The notes beneath the pieces were generated by a model that was given only the letters and a program-made list of their open reading frames with translations, made no database searches and had not been told where the DNA came from. 64,000 nucleotides of DNA from Pseudomonas salomonii. Its GTDB lineage: Bacteria > Pseudomonadota > Gammaproteobacteria > Pseudomonadales > Pseudomonadaceae. The position numbers and the translations under genes were made by a program. Location of the stretch: contig NZ_FNOX01000002.1 of NCBI RefSeq assembly GCF_900107155.1, positions 248,001 to 312,000 of the forward strand. The letters run 5' to 3'. Positions within the stretch are counted from its first letter, which is position 1. Each line of letters begins with the position of its first letter. Of the stretch, positions 44,655 through 54,829 are shown one piece after another.

Positions 44655-45863
44655 CTACTGCACCAACTGGTTGATCTCGATGATCGGCAACAGTATTGCC
44701 AGCACGATCAACAGCACCACAGCGCCCATCACCACGATCATCAAGGGCTCAAGCAGTGCCGTCATGCCCATCGCCCGGCGTTCGATATCACGGGACAGCG
44801 TTTGCGCCGCACTATCGAGCATGGGCGGCAACGAGCCGGTCTTTTCACCGCTGGCTATCAAGTGAATCAGCAACGGCGGGAAAACTTTCTCCACCGCCAA
44901 GGCCGCGGCCAGGCTAACCCCTTCACGTACCTTCGCAGTGGCGTCACTCACACTTTGGCTCAAGCAATCGTTGGACAAGGTCTGGCGCGCCGCTTCCAGT
45001 GCGCGCAGCAGCGGCACCCCGGCAGCGCCGAGGATCGCCAGCGTCGACGCGAACCGCGCAGTGTTGAGCCCGAGCACAAACCGCCCGATCAGCGGCAAGC
45101 GCAACACGCGCCGATGCCAGCTCAAGCGGGCCATAGGGTTGCGCAGGTACACACGCCAGCCCCAGAAACACGCCACCAGGGCACTCAAACACAGCCACCC
45201 CCAACCGCGAATAAAATCACTGGCGTTGAGCATGGCCAGGGTCAGCCCAGGCAAATCCTGGCGTGCCTGGGAGAACGCGCTCACCACTTGCGGCACCACG
45301 TAGCTGAGCAAGAAGATCACGATAGCAATCGACACCAGCCCTACGACCCCAGGATAAATAAACGCGGTGAGGATTTTGCTGCGCAGGTTATTGCGTTCTT
45401 CAATGTAATCGGCGAGCCGCTCCATCACCTGGGCCAGATCGCCGGACTCCTCTCCGGCCGCAATCAGTGCACGGTAAATCTGCGGAAAGTCCCGTGGCCG
45501 CGCGGCCAGGGCGTCCGCCAGGCGCATGCCGCTGCGCACATCGGCACGCACCGCACTGAGGGCCTGGACGATGTGTTTGCGCTCGGCTTGCTCCACCGTG
45601 GCGCTCAACGCCGCCTCCAGCGGCAGGCTGGCGCTGAGCAGGCTGGCCAGTTGTCGCGTGGTCCAGGCCAGGTCGTTGTCTGACAGTTTTGCGGCGAAGA
45701 TCCCTGCGCTCGCGGCCCCGGTACCGCTCTCAAGTTTTACCGACAATGCGGTCAAGCCGCGCCGGTGCAAGAGGCTGAAGGCTTCACGCTGGCTGTCAGC
45801 ATCCAGATGCCCGGTCTCGATCTTGCCCGTGATGTCGGCGGCTTCAAAACGATAGCGATTCAT
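44655..45863 (-). CDS. gspF: type II secretion inner-membrane platform protein GspF (HxcS-like)
   Basis: A 402-aa polytopic protein with the two repeated GspF domains (about residues 65-190 and 265-390; LIAAGEESGDLAQVMERLADYIEE and LIASGEKTGSLPPMLDSAAQ mark each) and three membrane helices. It links the ATPase to the pseudopilus in the inner membrane. It starts in an ATGA overlap with gspE. It is the last gene of the D-E-F run, convergent with pel. Confidence 0.92.
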   Translation of the reverse strand: MNRYRFEAADITGKIETGHLDADSQREAFSLLHRRGLTALSVKLESGTGAASAGIFAAKLSDNDLAWTTRQLASLLSASLPLEAALSATVEQAERKHIVQALSAVRADVRSGMRLADALAARPRDFPQIYRALIAAGEESGDLAQVMERLADYIEERNNLRSKILTAFIYPGVVGLVSIAIVIFLLSYVVPQVVSAFSQARQDLPGLTLAMLNASDFIRGWGWLCLSALVACFWGWRVYLRNPMARLSWHRRVLRLPLIGRFVLGLNTARFASTLAILGAAGVPLLRALEAARQTLSNDCLSQSVSDATAKVREGVSLAAALAVEKVFPPLLIHLIASGEKTGSLPPMLDSAAQTLSRDIERRAMGMTALLEPLMIVVMGAVVLLIVLAILLPIIEINQLVQ

Positions 45864-47281
45864 CAGGCGTCCCGCGTCACGCGAAGCACTTCTTCGGGTG
45901 CGGTCACGCCACTGTTAACCCAGCGTTCGCCGTCCTCACGCATGCTGAACATACCCGCACGACGCGCTGCGGCTTTGAGCGCCTGTTCACCGGCCCCCTG
46001 GTGGATCAGCGTGCGAATGTCATCGTTAATGCAGAACAGCTCATGAATGCCGGTGCGGCCGCTGTAGCCTGTGTGATTGCAAGCCGGACATCCAGGCGCA
46101 CGCCAAGTCCCCGGAATTGCCTGACCTTCTTCCTTGCAATGCAGACAAAGCCGGCGTACCAGACGTTGAGCCAGAACGCCGAGCATCGACGACGCCAGCA
46201 AGAAGGGCTCGACGCCCATGTCCAGCAGGCGGTTGACAGCGGACACTGCGTCGTTGGTGTGCAACGTCGCCAACACCAAGTGCCCAGTGAGTGAGGCCTG
46301 CACGGCAATTTGCGCGGTCTCCAGGTCGCGGATTTCACCAATCATGATGACATCCGGGTCCTGACGCAGGATCGCGCGCAGCGCCAATGCGAAGGTCATG
46401 TCGATCTTGGCATTGACCTGGATCTGGCTGATACCCGGCAGGTCATATTCCACCGGGTCTTCCACGGTGAGGATATTGCTGGTGCTTGCATCCAGCCGTG
46501 CCAGGGCGGCGTACAAGCTGGTGGTCTTACCGCTGCCGGTAGGCCCGGTGACCAGTACAATACCGTGAGGCTGGCGAATCAGCCCATCAAGCCTGGCCAG
46601 CACCGAGGGCGCCATGCCGAGGGTTTCCAGTTGCAGGCGACCCGCTTGCTTGTCCAGCAGACGCATCACCACCCGCTCGCCATGCCCGGTAGGCACCGTC
46701 GACACCCGGATATCAATAGGTCGCCCGGCCACCCGCAACGCGATGCGACCGTCCTGGGGCAAGCGTTTTTCAGCGATATCCAATTGCGCCATGATCTTGA
46801 TCCGCGAGATCAGTGCCCCATGCAAGGCCTTGCGTGGCGACACCACATCGCGCAGCGTGCCGTCGACCCGATAACGCACCACCGAATGACTTTCGTAGGG
46901 CTCAATGTGGATATCGCTCGCCTCGTCCCGCGCCGCCTGGGTGAGCAAGGCGTTGATCATGCGGATCACCGGCGCGCCGTCCTGGGTGTCGAGCAGGTCG
47001 GCGATCTCGGGGATGTCCTGCATCAGTCGGTCCAGGTCCACTTCGTTTTCCGCTGCGCCGACCACAGCGGCGGCACTGCCTGTGTCGGCATAAGCGCGGG
47101 CAAGCAGGCCGTCGATCTCGGCATCACCTACCCGCTCCAGGCGCAGAGGGCCGAACTGACGGCGGGCTTCAGCGATCGCCCAGCCCGCGGTGGACGGGCA
47201 CACCGTCAGCATCGCGCCCTCCTCGCCCTCACGCAGCAGAATACGGTGTGCCTTGGCCCAGGCGTAAGGCAGCGCACTCAT
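45863..47281 (-). CDS. gspE: type II secretion ATPase GspE (HxcR-like)
   Basis: A 472-aa AAA+ ATPase that drives pseudopilus assembly. Walker A is [15 protein letters not shown] (about residue 245), the Asp box [12 protein letters not shown] follows, and a four-Cys zinc motif (CLHCKEEG, then [12 protein letters not shown]) lies near residue 410. The ATG at 47281 is used; the longer frame starts with TTG. Two bases separate it from the gspD stop. The N-terminal domain is shorter than in enterobacterial GspE. Confidence 0.92.
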   Translation of the reverse strand: MSALPYAWAKAHRILLREGEEGAMLTVCPSTAGWAIAEARRQFGPLRLERVGDAEIDGLLARAYADTGSAAAVVGAAENEVDLDRLMQDIPEIADLLDTQDGAPVIRMINALLTQAARDEASDIHIEPYESHSVVRYRVDGTLRDVVSPRKALHGALISRIKIMAQLDIAEKRLPQDGRIALRVAGRPIDIRVSTVPTGHGERVVMRLLDKQAGRLQLETLGMAPSVLARLDGLIRQPHGIVLVTGPTGSGKTTSLYAALARLDASTSNILTVEDPVEYDLPGISQIQVNAKIDMTFALALRAILRQDPDVIMIGEIRDLETAQIAVQASLTGHLVLATLHTNDAVSAVNRLLDMGVEPFLLASSMLGVLAQRLVRRLCLHCKEEGQAIPGTWRAPGCPACNHTGYSGRTGIHELFCINDDIRTLIHQGAGEQALKAAARRAGMFSMREDGERWVNSGVTAPEEVLRVTRDA

Positions 47282-47283
47282 AC

Positions 47284-49632
47284 TCAATACACCTCTCGCC
47301 CCGCTGGCGCGGCAGCCTGCGGCACCGCGCGGTTCGTCGCGCGTGGTTGGGCAACCCCTATCGGCACGGCCTGGGCCGCCTCAGGCAATTGAGGTACCTG
47401 CATGTCGGGCAATGCCCAGTTATGTTCCGGCTGCGAACGCCCCTGAGCGCGGCGCATGTAGTCGTACCGGTTCAGGGTGATCGCGCGCCCGGCGCCACTG
47501 TCGCGGATGATATACGGGCGCAAAAACACCATCAGGTTGGTCTTGGCGATGGCCCGCCGCTCGTTGCGAAACAGCGCCCCAAGCCCCGGAATGCTTGACA
47601 GCCACGGTACGGCTTCATTGCTCTGGCTATAGCCATCCTGGAGCAGGCCGCCCAGGACCATGATCTGTCCGTCATCGAGCAAAATACTGGTGTCGATCGC
47701 GCGCTTGTTGGTGACGATACCGGCTGACGTCGCGCTGCTGGACGCGCGCTCGTCGATGCTGCTGACTTCTTGGTAAACATCGAGCTTGACCGTGCCACCC
47801 TCGGAGATCTGCGGGCGCACATTCAGTTTCAAGCCGACTTCTTCGCGGGTGACGGTCTGGAACGGGTTGTTGCTGGTACCGCCGCCGCCCGTGACGTAGC
47901 TGCCGCTGACAAACGGAATGGTCTGCCCCACGAAAATGCTCGCGGCTTCGTTATCCAGGGTCAGCAGGTTCGGCGTCGACAGGACGTTGCTGCCGCCTTT
48001 GCTTTTCAGTGCGCGGGCCAGCACCTTGAGGTCCATGACCTTGCCAATGCCGGGCACATCCACGGTGCCGTTGATAAAGCCCAGGCTGAGGCCGCCGGGC
48101 AGCACGTCAACGCTGGTCTTGCCATTGAGGTTAAAGCCGGTACCGCCCAGGTTGGCTCCGCCGATCACGCCTTTACCAGCCAGGTTGCCGCTTTGCCACT
48201 GCACACCGAACTCGTTGGCATCGTCCTCGTTGACTTCAACGATCAGGCTTTCAATGACGACCTGGGCGCGGCGCTGGTCGAGCATGTCGATGACTTCCCG
48301 CAGGTTGCGGTACAGCGGTTCAGGGGCGGAAATCAGTAAGGTGTTGGTGGTCGAGTCCGCTTGAATGGTTACCCCGCCGGCACTGAAGGCAATGTTCTGC
48401 TCGCTCTGCTGCTCGCCGGGTTGGCCGGTGGAGCTGCTTGCCATCAACGCCGACTCATCATTGCCGTTGTTGACAGTGCCTTGGGCACTGCTCTGCCCGG
48501 CCAGGCTGCCCGTGGTAGTGGCGCCCATCGTACTGAGCACCGAACGCGCATTGTCGCCCCCTCCCTTGTCGCTTTCACCCGTGAGCAAACCGCGCAGCGA
48601 CTGTGCCAGTTTCGTCGCCTGGGCATTGCGCAGGTACACCACGTGCAAGTTACTAGGGTTGGCTTGGGCGTTATCGAGCTTGTAAATCAAATTACGCGCC
48701 AATTCGGTTCGCTCCGGGCTGCCGGCACGAATCACGATGGCATTGGAGCGTGGATCGCCCACCACGGTGATTTTCTGCGTTACATCACTGCCCGGCTGTT
48801 CCAGCAGTTGCGCAACCATCTCGGCGATATCCACGGCGATACCGTTCTGAACCTGCACCACGTCAGTGTCGATGGCGCTTGGAGTATCAATGCCTGCAAT
48901 CAACTGCGCCACCCGTGTGAGGTTCTCGGCGTAGTCGGTGACAACAATGGTGTTATTACCCGGATAGGCGTTGATCGGGTTGTTGGGCGAAACGATCGGG
49001 CGCAATACCGGGATCAGGTTCACTGCGTTTTCGTATTGCAGGCGAAACGTACGTGTGAGCATGCCGTTACTGCCGACGCTGTCTGCACTGTCGACCGGGC
49101 CGCCCAGCAGCTTGGCATCAGCCTCGGGCACCACCTGTGCAATGCCGCCCACATCCACGACACTGAACCCTTGCATACGTAACGTCGCCAACAGCATGTC
49201 ATAGGCCTGATGCGCCGGCACTTGCCCTTCGGAGACCAGCGTGAGCGTGCCCTTGACGCGGGGGTCGACCAGAAATTGCTGACCGGTGGCGCGGGACAAC
49301 GCTCGCACTACCGCTTGAATATCGGCCTCGACGAAATTCAACGTAATCGGTTGATCGCCCAAAGGCTTTCTCGGTGCTGTTTGCGTCCGACCGGCAGAGC
49401 CGTTGTGCGCGCTGCTGGTGACCTTGTGCAACGGCCGCGGTGGTCGTTCGATCTGCACTTGCGCGCGCTGCCTGTCGACCAACGCATCGCCGCTGCGCTG
49501 GGTGGTGGCCAGGGGCAATCCCAGCTCACTGTCCGGCGGCGACTGCGCTGAAGGGAGTGAGCTGCATGCGCTCAGCGCCAGCAATAGAAACGGCGCGGCC
49601 GTGCGTACATAATTGGAACCTGACCACTTCAT
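47284..49632 (-). CDS. gspD: type II secretion secretin GspD, lipoprotein form (HxcQ-like)
   Basis: A 782-aa outer-membrane secretin. N0-N3 ring domains span about residues 90-420 and the secretin pore 450-720 ([19 protein letters not shown] near the end). The leader ends LALSACSS, a lipobox with Cys at residue 22, so the protein is a self-piloting liposecretin like P. aeruginosa HxcQ; no pilotin gene is present. A Ser/Gly-rich insert is at about 355-405. It starts in an ATGA overlap with gspM. Confidence 0.92.
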   Translation of the reverse strand: MKWSGSNYVRTAAPFLLLALSACSSLPSAQSPPDSELGLPLATTQRSGDALVDRQRAQVQIERPPRPLHKVTSSAHNGSAGRTQTAPRKPLGDQPITLNFVEADIQAVVRALSRATGQQFLVDPRVKGTLTLVSEGQVPAHQAYDMLLATLRMQGFSVVDVGGIAQVVPEADAKLLGGPVDSADSVGSNGMLTRTFRLQYENAVNLIPVLRPIVSPNNPINAYPGNNTIVVTDYAENLTRVAQLIAGIDTPSAIDTDVVQVQNGIAVDIAEMVAQLLEQPGSDVTQKITVVGDPRSNAIVIRAGSPERTELARNLIYKLDNAQANPSNLHVVYLRNAQATKLAQSLRGLLTGESDKGGGDNARSVLSTMGATTTGSLAGQSSAQGTVNNGNDESALMASSSTGQPGEQQSEQNIAFSAGGVTIQADSTTNTLLISAPEPLYRNLREVIDMLDQRRAQVVIESLIVEVNEDDANEFGVQWQSGNLAGKGVIGGANLGGTGFNLNGKTSVDVLPGGLSLGFINGTVDVPGIGKVMDLKVLARALKSKGGSNVLSTPNLLTLDNEAASIFVGQTIPFVSGSYVTGGGGTSNNPFQTVTREEVGLKLNVRPQISEGGTVKLDVYQEVSSIDERASSSATSAGIVTNKRAIDTSILLDDGQIMVLGGLLQDGYSQSNEAVPWLSSIPGLGALFRNERRAIAKTNLMVFLRPYIIRDSGAGRAITLNRYDYMRRAQGRSQPEHNWALPDMQVPQLPEAAQAVPIGVAQPRATNRAVPQAAAPAGREVY

Positions 49633-50138
49633 GATGCTTCCTTAGCGCCTTGCATCTGATCCATACGGACGGTTCCTGAGAGAGTGCCAGCCGTGTTATC
49701 GGCCGTGACTTCACCCGCACGTTGCAGGCGAGCCTCGACCACTTCCAGTAAAAATTGATTGGGGTAATTCAATAGCCAGGCGATCACCGCATCGGCGGGC
49801 GCCTCTGCGAATGTCAGTTGCCAGGATGCGTCCCTGGCCTGCAATCGGTAGCGTCCTGCCAAGCCAGCAGTGTCCAGCGATTGCTGCAATGATTGTTCAA
49901 AGCTCAGCCCAGCGGGTGTCACGACCTCGCCAAGCAAGAGTTCCAGTGCCTGGTTCTGGGCGCTTAATTTCGGGGTTTCGGTTTGCCAATACTCGATGTC
50001 CTTGAGCGGCGGCCGGATCAGCAACGACCACACCAACGAGCTCGCGAGGAACACCGCCGCGCCAATCAGCACGCGCTGTTCGCGCGGGGCCAACGCCTTC
50101 CAGCGTCCTCGAAACATGACCCGCATCTGATTATTCAT
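49629..50138 (-). CDS. gspM: type II secretion protein GspM (HxcZ-like)
   Basis: A 169-aa bitopic inner-membrane protein: short cytoplasmic N-terminus, one membrane helix (VLIGAAVFLASSLVWSLLI, about residues 20-40), a coiled-coil-like stretch and a small periplasmic ferredoxin-like domain. It binds GspL. The start at 50138 overlaps the gspL stop by 8 bases and its stop overlaps the gspD start, so translation is coupled on both sides. Confidence 0.85.
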   Translation of the reverse strand: MNNQMRVMFRGRWKALAPREQRVLIGAAVFLASSLVWSLLIRPPLKDIEYWQTETPKLSAQNQALELLLGEVVTPAGLSFEQSLQQSLDTAGLAGRYRLQARDASWQLTFAEAPADAVIAWLLNYPNQFLLEVVEARLQRAGEVTADNTAGTLSGTVRMDQMQGAKEAS

Positions 50139-51270
50139 CGTCGCTTTCCAAGGAGGCATCACGTTCACTCGACACGGTTTGCGCCAGCCTGCCCAACGTC
50201 CAGGTGCGCTCATCGCGGTTGGCGGAGAGCCCGGCCTGGTGCAATGTCAGTTGCGCAGCCGCGTCGGCAACGGGAGGCGCCTCGTCCGTCATCCGCACTT
50301 GCAACTGACGCTGGCCGAATGTCATTTGCTCGACGCTGCCCGCCATGAACGGCAGCGCAAGCGCGGCTTGCCGCACCAGAAACGCAAAATCATGATTAGC
50401 CTGCATTGCCCCGCCCCCTTGCCGGATAGCCAGTTGCTGACGGGCCTGTTGCAAGGGATTGAGAATCACCGGCAGCTCCGGAAATGCTTGCTTTACGCGT
50501 TGACTCATTCGTTGTTTGAGCTGCTGCCCTTGCGCCACTTCGCGGGCAGCATAAAGGTTCAGCCCGGCCACCCAAATGCCAACGGCCAGTGCGCAACAGC
50601 CCAATGCCCGCCCCCAGCCTGCAGCTTGGGCGGTGCGCTTACCCACCCCGCCGTGCAGCCCCCAGCCAGGGGCTGCGCCGCTCCAGCGCTGGTAATCGAC
50701 TGACCACAACAGCGTTTCGCCAGTGGCTGCTAGCGCCTGCAGAGTGTCCTCAACCAACGGTTCCACCGTCCCGTGCTCAAGGGAGAAACGCAGCAACAAC
50801 TGGCCGTCCACCACACACGCACTGATCTGCCCCGCCGGTGGTATCGCCAAGCGGTAAGGTGCCGGATAAAGACCGCGCAGCTTGAGTCGATGCTGGTCCA
50901 ATAGCTGACCCAGGCGATCCAGGCCAAACGTTGGCAGCCAGCTCAAATGCACCTGCCCGTCCGCGTGCCGGGCACTGTGCGCCACATGCATCTGTTCGCT
51001 GCGCGCCAGGATCAGCGCCTGCGCGGCGCAGGTGACTGCCGCACCGATACGGGCCGGTGATAGAGGCGGCAGCGCTATGCGTGTGAGTACCGTATCCATC
51101 GGGTGAAGGAAACACTCGACGACCTGAGACTTGGCGGATTGGCTCAGCTTTTCAAGGGTGCTGATGCCGGTCTGGCTGACCTGCCCCTTGCGGTCCAGGT
51201 GCGCGAACTCAAGCTCGGTCTGCGACGTCAAGGTATCCAGCGCAGGCAAGGCAATGCGCAGGCCGGTCAT
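50131..51270 (-). CDS. gspL: type II secretion protein GspL (HxcY-like)
   Basis: A 379-aa protein with a cytoplasmic actin-like domain (residues 1-230), one membrane helix (GCCALAVGIWVAGLNLY, about 240-256) and a periplasmic ferredoxin-like domain. It recruits the GspE ATPase to the membrane. The ATG at 51270 overlaps the gspK stop by ATGA; longer in-frame starts fall inside gspK. Confidence 0.85.
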   Translation of the reverse strand: MTGLRIALPALDTLTSQTELEFAHLDRKGQVSQTGISTLEKLSQSAKSQVVECFLHPMDTVLTRIALPPLSPARIGAAVTCAAQALILARSEQMHVAHSARHADGQVHLSWLPTFGLDRLGQLLDQHRLKLRGLYPAPYRLAIPPAGQISACVVDGQLLLRFSLEHGTVEPLVEDTLQALAATGETLLWSVDYQRWSGAAPGWGLHGGVGKRTAQAAGWGRALGCCALAVGIWVAGLNLYAAREVAQGQQLKQRMSQRVKQAFPELPVILNPLQQARQQLAIRQGGGAMQANHDFAFLVRQAALALPFMAGSVEQMTFGQRQLQVRMTDEAPPVADAAAQLTLHQAGLSANRDERTWTLGRLAQTVSSERDASLESDDE

Positions 51271-52190
51271 ACGCCCAGCCTCGACCAGATGACCTTGGGC
51301 ATTGCGTCTTCGGGGCGATGCAACAGCGCATTCATGTGAACACGGCGTTGGTTGCGATGGGCCTGGCCATGAAGCATGAACCACTCACTGCTGACCCCCA
51401 CGCGCAGTTCGTCCACGCTCAGGTTGGGCAACTGCACGCGATTAACGAAGTCACCTCGATTGACAAACCACTGGCCGCGGTCACGCTCAGCGACCAACGC
51501 GCTGGCTTGCGACAATGACAAGCCGGGCACCACCGCCGCCAGGACCTCGGCGCTGGCAGTGTTGCTGTTGACCCAAGTGTTGACGGGAATAACGCTGACA
51601 TAACGCGCCAACCGTGCCAACAGTCGCTCACTGAGACCTTCCATACCGCGTAGTTGGTCAAGTGTGCGCAGCATCGGCTGGGTGGCGGGTATCAGTTGCC
51701 CGGACTGCCCCAAGGCTGATGCAACCGGCATGCGCGGGTACGCCGCAATGACCCGCTGGCTAATGCGCTGTGCCAGGTGGGCCTCGATACCGATCATGTC
51801 GCACAGCCGTTCAAAGCTGCGCACCTGGCCAAGATCAACGTGCTCGCGGGCGACTAAATTACGGAGATTGAACTTGCCTTGCTGATCGTCAAGATGACCC
51901 TCAAATTGGCCGTCCTGCGCGGTATTGATCGGCCGCGCCCAAGGTTGGTCGAGCCGGGTCAGCGCATCATGCTCGCGGGCGTCCTTGAGCAATTGCCTGC
52001 TGACTTCCAACCCGCCCAGCAACAATGCGCTGCCCTGCACACGCGCCTGCTCAGCCTCAAGTGAACGAGTAAAAATGCTTTGGCGAGTGAGCATGCCGGC
52101 GGTGATCACAGCGACCACCGTGACGATCAGCAAGGCGCTGATAATCGCCGTACCGCGCTGTTTCGCCACTGTCGACGACCGCGATTCCAT
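51267..52190 (-). CDS. gspK: type II secretion minor pseudopilin GspK (HxcX-like)
   Basis: A 307-aa tip pseudopilin. The N-terminus has a basic leader and hydrophobic helix (KQRGTAIISALLIVTVVAVI) with Gly before Thr at the prepilin peptidase site; unlike other pseudopilins it lacks Glu5, as is normal for GspK. The large soluble domain contains the helix-hairpin-helix-type stretch VNSNTASAEVLAAVVPGLS. It starts 8 bp after gspG. Confidence 0.9.
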   Translation of the reverse strand: MESRSSTVAKQRGTAIISALLIVTVVAVITAGMLTRQSIFTRSLEAEQARVQGSALLLGGLEVSRQLLKDAREHDALTRLDQPWARPINTAQDGQFEGHLDDQQGKFNLRNLVAREHVDLGQVRSFERLCDMIGIEAHLAQRISQRVIAAYPRMPVASALGQSGQLIPATQPMLRTLDQLRGMEGLSERLLARLARYVSVIPVNTWVNSNTASAEVLAAVVPGLSLSQASALVAERDRGQWFVNRGDFVNRVQLPNLSVDELRVGVSSEWFMLHGQAHRNQRRVHMNALLHRPEDAMPKVIWSRLGV

Positions 52191-52198
52191 GACGGGGC

Positions 52199-52648
52199 TT
52201 AGAGCTGCCAGGATCCGATATCGGCATTCACGCCGTCACCATCCGGCTGGCCGTCGGCACCGAGAGAGAAGAGGTCGACCTCGCCGTTCGCGCCGGGATT
52301 CAGGTAATGGTAAGGACGGCCCCAGGGGTCGTTGGGCAGGCGTTCCAGATAAGAACGCCACTGGGTATTTTTTGCATCCGCCGGGCGCTCGACCAACACC
52401 TTGAGGCCCTGGTTCATGCTGGGATAGGTGCCGTGGTCGAGGCGATAAAGCTTGAGCGCCTGCATCAGGCCGGCGACGTCTTGCTTCGCCGCAATCGCCC
52501 GGGCCTGGTCCGGGCGGTCAAGCACTTTAGGCACGACAATCGCAGCCAGGATGCCAAGGATGACCACCACCACCATGATCTCGATCAGGGTGAAACCGTG
52601 CTGAGCGTGACGGCCGCCAGGCCCATATTTGATGCGCGCGAAATCCAT
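52199..52648 (-). CDS. gspG: type II secretion major pseudopilin GspG (HxcT-like)
   Basis: A 149-aa pseudopilin. The prepilin site is G-FTLIE followed by a hydrophobic helix (MVVVVILGILAAIVVPKVL). The C-terminal calcium-loop region (LGADGQPDGDGVNADIGSW) is typical of GspG. The start at 52648 has AAGGA 8 bases upstream; an alternative ATG is at 52657. It heads the minus-strand G-K-L-M-D-E-F operon. Confidence 0.92.
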   Translation of the reverse strand: MDFARIKYGPGGRHAQHGFTLIEIMVVVVILGILAAIVVPKVLDRPDQARAIAAKQDVAGLMQALKLYRLDHGTYPSMNQGLKVLVERPADAKNTQWRSYLERLPNDPWGRPYHYLNPGANGEVDLFSLGADGQPDGDGVNADIGSWQL

Positions 52649-52700
52649 ATCCACCATCCTTGGTTTGATCCTAATTCGGCGCGCAGTGTAGCAAAACTAA

Positions 52701-52712
52701 CTATCCGGATAG
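52701..52712. promoter_or_regulatory. 12-bp palindrome in the divergent pseudopilin promoter
   Basis: CTATCCGGATAG is a perfect palindrome midway in the 130-bp region between gspG and gspI, flanked by A-rich DNA. It could be an operator. I see no convincing Pho box here, although the P. aeruginosa hxc genes are phosphate-regulated. Confidence 0.35.
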
Positions 52713-52786
52713 CAAAAATAATTGGCCACTGCCCGCCGCTCTGCGAGTGCTATCCTGCGACGTGTTTTTTACACCAAGAGTGGCCC

Positions 52787-53173
52787 ATGGAGCTGTCGCG
52801 CAAGGAGCAAGGTTTTACGTTGATCGAGGTGCTCGTGGCCTTGGTGATCATCGCCGTCGCGATGTCGGCCGCTGTCCGCGTGGCAGGCCTGATGACCCAG
52901 AGCAACGGCTTACTGCGCGATCGTTCGATTGCTTTGTTGTCGGCTCAAGGCAGGCTCGCCGAACTGCGCCTGGACGGGCGACTCCCTTCGGGGCACAAAG
53001 GGTTTGACTGTGATCAGGGGCAATTACAGTTGCGCTGCGAACAAAACATTGCACCCGCTGCCGATGGGCGCCTATTGCGTGTCACGGTTGAGGTGTCGGA
53101 GCGCAAGCGTGAGGCGCCGCCCTTGGCGCGACTGGAGACCCTGCTGAATCCGCCAAAGGAAGCGCGCCAATGA
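52787..53173 (+). CDS. gspI: type II secretion minor pseudopilin GspI (HxcV-like)
   Basis: A 128-aa minor pseudopilin with prepilin site QG-FTLIEVLVALVIIAVAMS and a short soluble domain with two Cys (CDQGQLQLRC). It joins GspJ and GspK at the pseudopilus tip. It is divergent from gspG and convergent with gspC (stops 6 bp apart). Confidence 0.88.
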   Translation: MELSRKEQGFTLIEVLVALVIIAVAMSAAVRVAGLMTQSNGLLRDRSIALLSAQGRLAELRLDGRLPSGHKGFDCDQGQLQLRCEQNIAPAADGRLLRVTVEVSERKREAPPLARLETLLNPPKEARQ

Positions 53174-53179
53174 GCGTGC

Positions 53180-53611
53180 TCAGGGTTGGGTCAATCGGGG
53201 TAGAACCACGGCGTCCGGCAACGTGCTGACGGTGATGCGAGTGTTCTGCGAGCCACGCTCAATGACCACGCCATCCGCCTCGATGGCCACCAGGCGAACG
53301 CCCTGGGCCAACGATTCACCCACCAGAAAGCTGCGAGGCGGCCCTTCGTTCAGGCTGAGGATCGCCACCGCTCCCCGCGCACCGGCCATCACGCCAGAGA
53401 CCTTGATATCCAACGCCGCTGGCTGGTTGGAAAACCATTGCAGCGCCGTCGTATCCGGGCGAGCGGCCAAAACGGGGGGCACAACCTGCGGCGCCTGGGA
53501 CTCGGCCGACGTCAGCAAGACAGAAGACCAGACCAGCACACCCGCGAGCGCCGTGGCCAACGCCACTGCCTGCAATAGCCGCGGTGCCGTTAAACGAAAA
53601 ATAAAGACCAA
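53180..53611 (-). CDS. gspC: type II secretion protein GspC (HxcP-like), no PDZ domain
   Basis: A 143-aa inner-membrane protein with one N-terminal helix (LLQAVALATALAGVLVWSSVLL) and a homology-region domain (residues 60-130; VSGVMAGARGAVAILSLNE, FLVGESLAQGVRLVAIEADGVVI). It stops before any PDZ or coiled coil, as HxcP does. The start codon is TTG, with a strong GGGAGG 9 bases upstream and no better ATG. It links the inner-membrane platform with the secretin. Confidence 0.8.
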   Translation of the reverse strand: MVFIFRLTAPRLLQAVALATALAGVLVWSSVLLTSAESQAPQVVPPVLAARPDTTALQWFSNQPAALDIKVSGVMAGARGAVAILSLNEGPPRSFLVGESLAQGVRLVAIEADGVVIERGSQNTRITVSTLPDAVVLPRLTQP

Positions 53612-53658
53612 GACAAAACCTCCCTGTTGTCCTGCCGGGCAGTCTACAGGAGAGAGCC

Positions 53659-54141
53659 ATGACGAAGGAGCGTTGTGTCATGAACAAGGACAACCAGCGG
53701 GGCTTCACCCTGATGGAGTTGATGGTGGTGCTGGTGATCATCGGCATCGCCAGTGCAGCCATCAGCTTGAGTATTAAACCCGACCCGTTGCAGTTACTGC
53801 GCAAGGACGCCAACCAAGTGGCCCAACGGCTGCAAATCGCCCAGGCCGAAGCCCGTGCCGACGGCCGCCCAATCACCTGGCAGGCAGACAATAAAGGGTT
53901 TCACTTCAGTCGTCGCAACGAATCAGGCCACGGCTGGGATCATTTTGTGAACGACCCGCAACTGCGTCCTCGGGCCTGGGAAACCCCGTCAATGAGCGTG
54001 CGCGTAACCCCCAGGCAACGAGCGGTAGTGAATGCCGAATGGTTCGCCTCCCCTCTCCAGTTGCGGCTCTCGGATGGCCAGCACCAACTCACAGTTCAAC
54101 TCACCGCGACCGGGCAAGTTCGCGTGGCGAACGAACCATGA
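53659..54141 (+). CDS. gspH: type II secretion minor pseudopilin GspH (HxcU-like)
   Basis: A 160-aa pseudopilin with prepilin site RG-FTLMELMVVLVIIGIAS. The ATG at 53659 has CAGGAGAGA before it and is preferred over the in-frame ATG at 53680. The soluble part is a GspH-type beta fold. It ends in an ATGA overlap with gspJ. Confidence 0.87.
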   Translation: MTKERCVMNKDNQRGFTLMELMVVLVIIGIASAAISLSIKPDPLQLLRKDANQVAQRLQIAQAEARADGRPITWQADNKGFHFSRRNESGHGWDHFVNDPQLRPRAWETPSMSVRVTPRQRAVVNAEWFASPLQLRLSDGQHQLTVQLTATGQVRVANEP

Positions 54142-54743
54142 AAACAGACCAGCACGGTTTTACGCTGATAGAGGTCATGGTGGCGATCATGCTGACGGCC
54201 ATTGTCAGCCTAATCGCTTGGCGCGGCCTCGACAGCGTGAGCCGGGCCGACAGCCATCTGCAGAGCAGTACGGAACAGACCCAGGCGTTATTGCGCACAT
54301 TGAACCAGTTGGAACGCGACCTGGCCCTGCGCGCCAGTATCGAACTGCGCACCCCAGGCTTGACCGAGGATGAGCAGCCCGACAACCTCCCGGCAGTCAG
54401 CGTTCGCAGCTCCGACAATCATGATTTTCAACTGGACGTCATCCGTAGCGCAGCACCTCCAGAGATCGGTTTGCAACGCGTACGCTGGTGGTTGGACGGC
54501 GACACCTTGTACCGCGCCACATCAGCGGCCAGTGACCGATACCCCTTACCTGCGCCCAAAAAAGCAGCGGCTGCGTTGTCCGGCATCAGTGACCTGCAGG
54601 TACGCTTCTGGGAAGCCGGCAAAGGCTGGCGTCAGCTCGCCGGCAACCGCAAGAACGACCCTCTTGGCCTGGAGATCAAGCTGACCCGCCAGACGCCGCA
54701 AGGGGAAGAGCGTTATCGGCAAGTAGTGGGCCCCTTGCAATAA
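54138..54743 (+). CDS. gspJ: type II secretion minor pseudopilin GspJ (HxcW-like)
   Basis: A 201-aa minor pseudopilin with prepilin site HG-FTLIEVMVAIMLTAIVSLIAW and the typical ISDLQVRFWEAGKGW stretch near residue 155. It completes the set of five pseudopilins. The order J-H-C-I-G-K-L-M-D-E-F with mixed strands matches the P. aeruginosa hxc locus gene by gene. No prepilin peptidase (GspO) gene is here; the chromosomal PilD would serve. Confidence 0.9.
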   Translation: MKTDQHGFTLIEVMVAIMLTAIVSLIAWRGLDSVSRADSHLQSSTEQTQALLRTLNQLERDLALRASIELRTPGLTEDEQPDNLPAVSVRSSDNHDFQLDVIRSAAPPEIGLQRVRWWLDGDTLYRATSAASDRYPLPAPKKAAAALSGISDLQVRFWEAGKGWRQLAGNRKNDPLGLEIKLTRQTPQGEERYRQVVGPLQ

Positions 54744-54829
54744 AGTCAGTCCAGTGCTCAGCGCTGGAGTCTGGGCTTGGGGATACTGGCCGGAGGCTGA
54801 TGCAAAGTCAGTGCGTCTGCAAGGCACAA

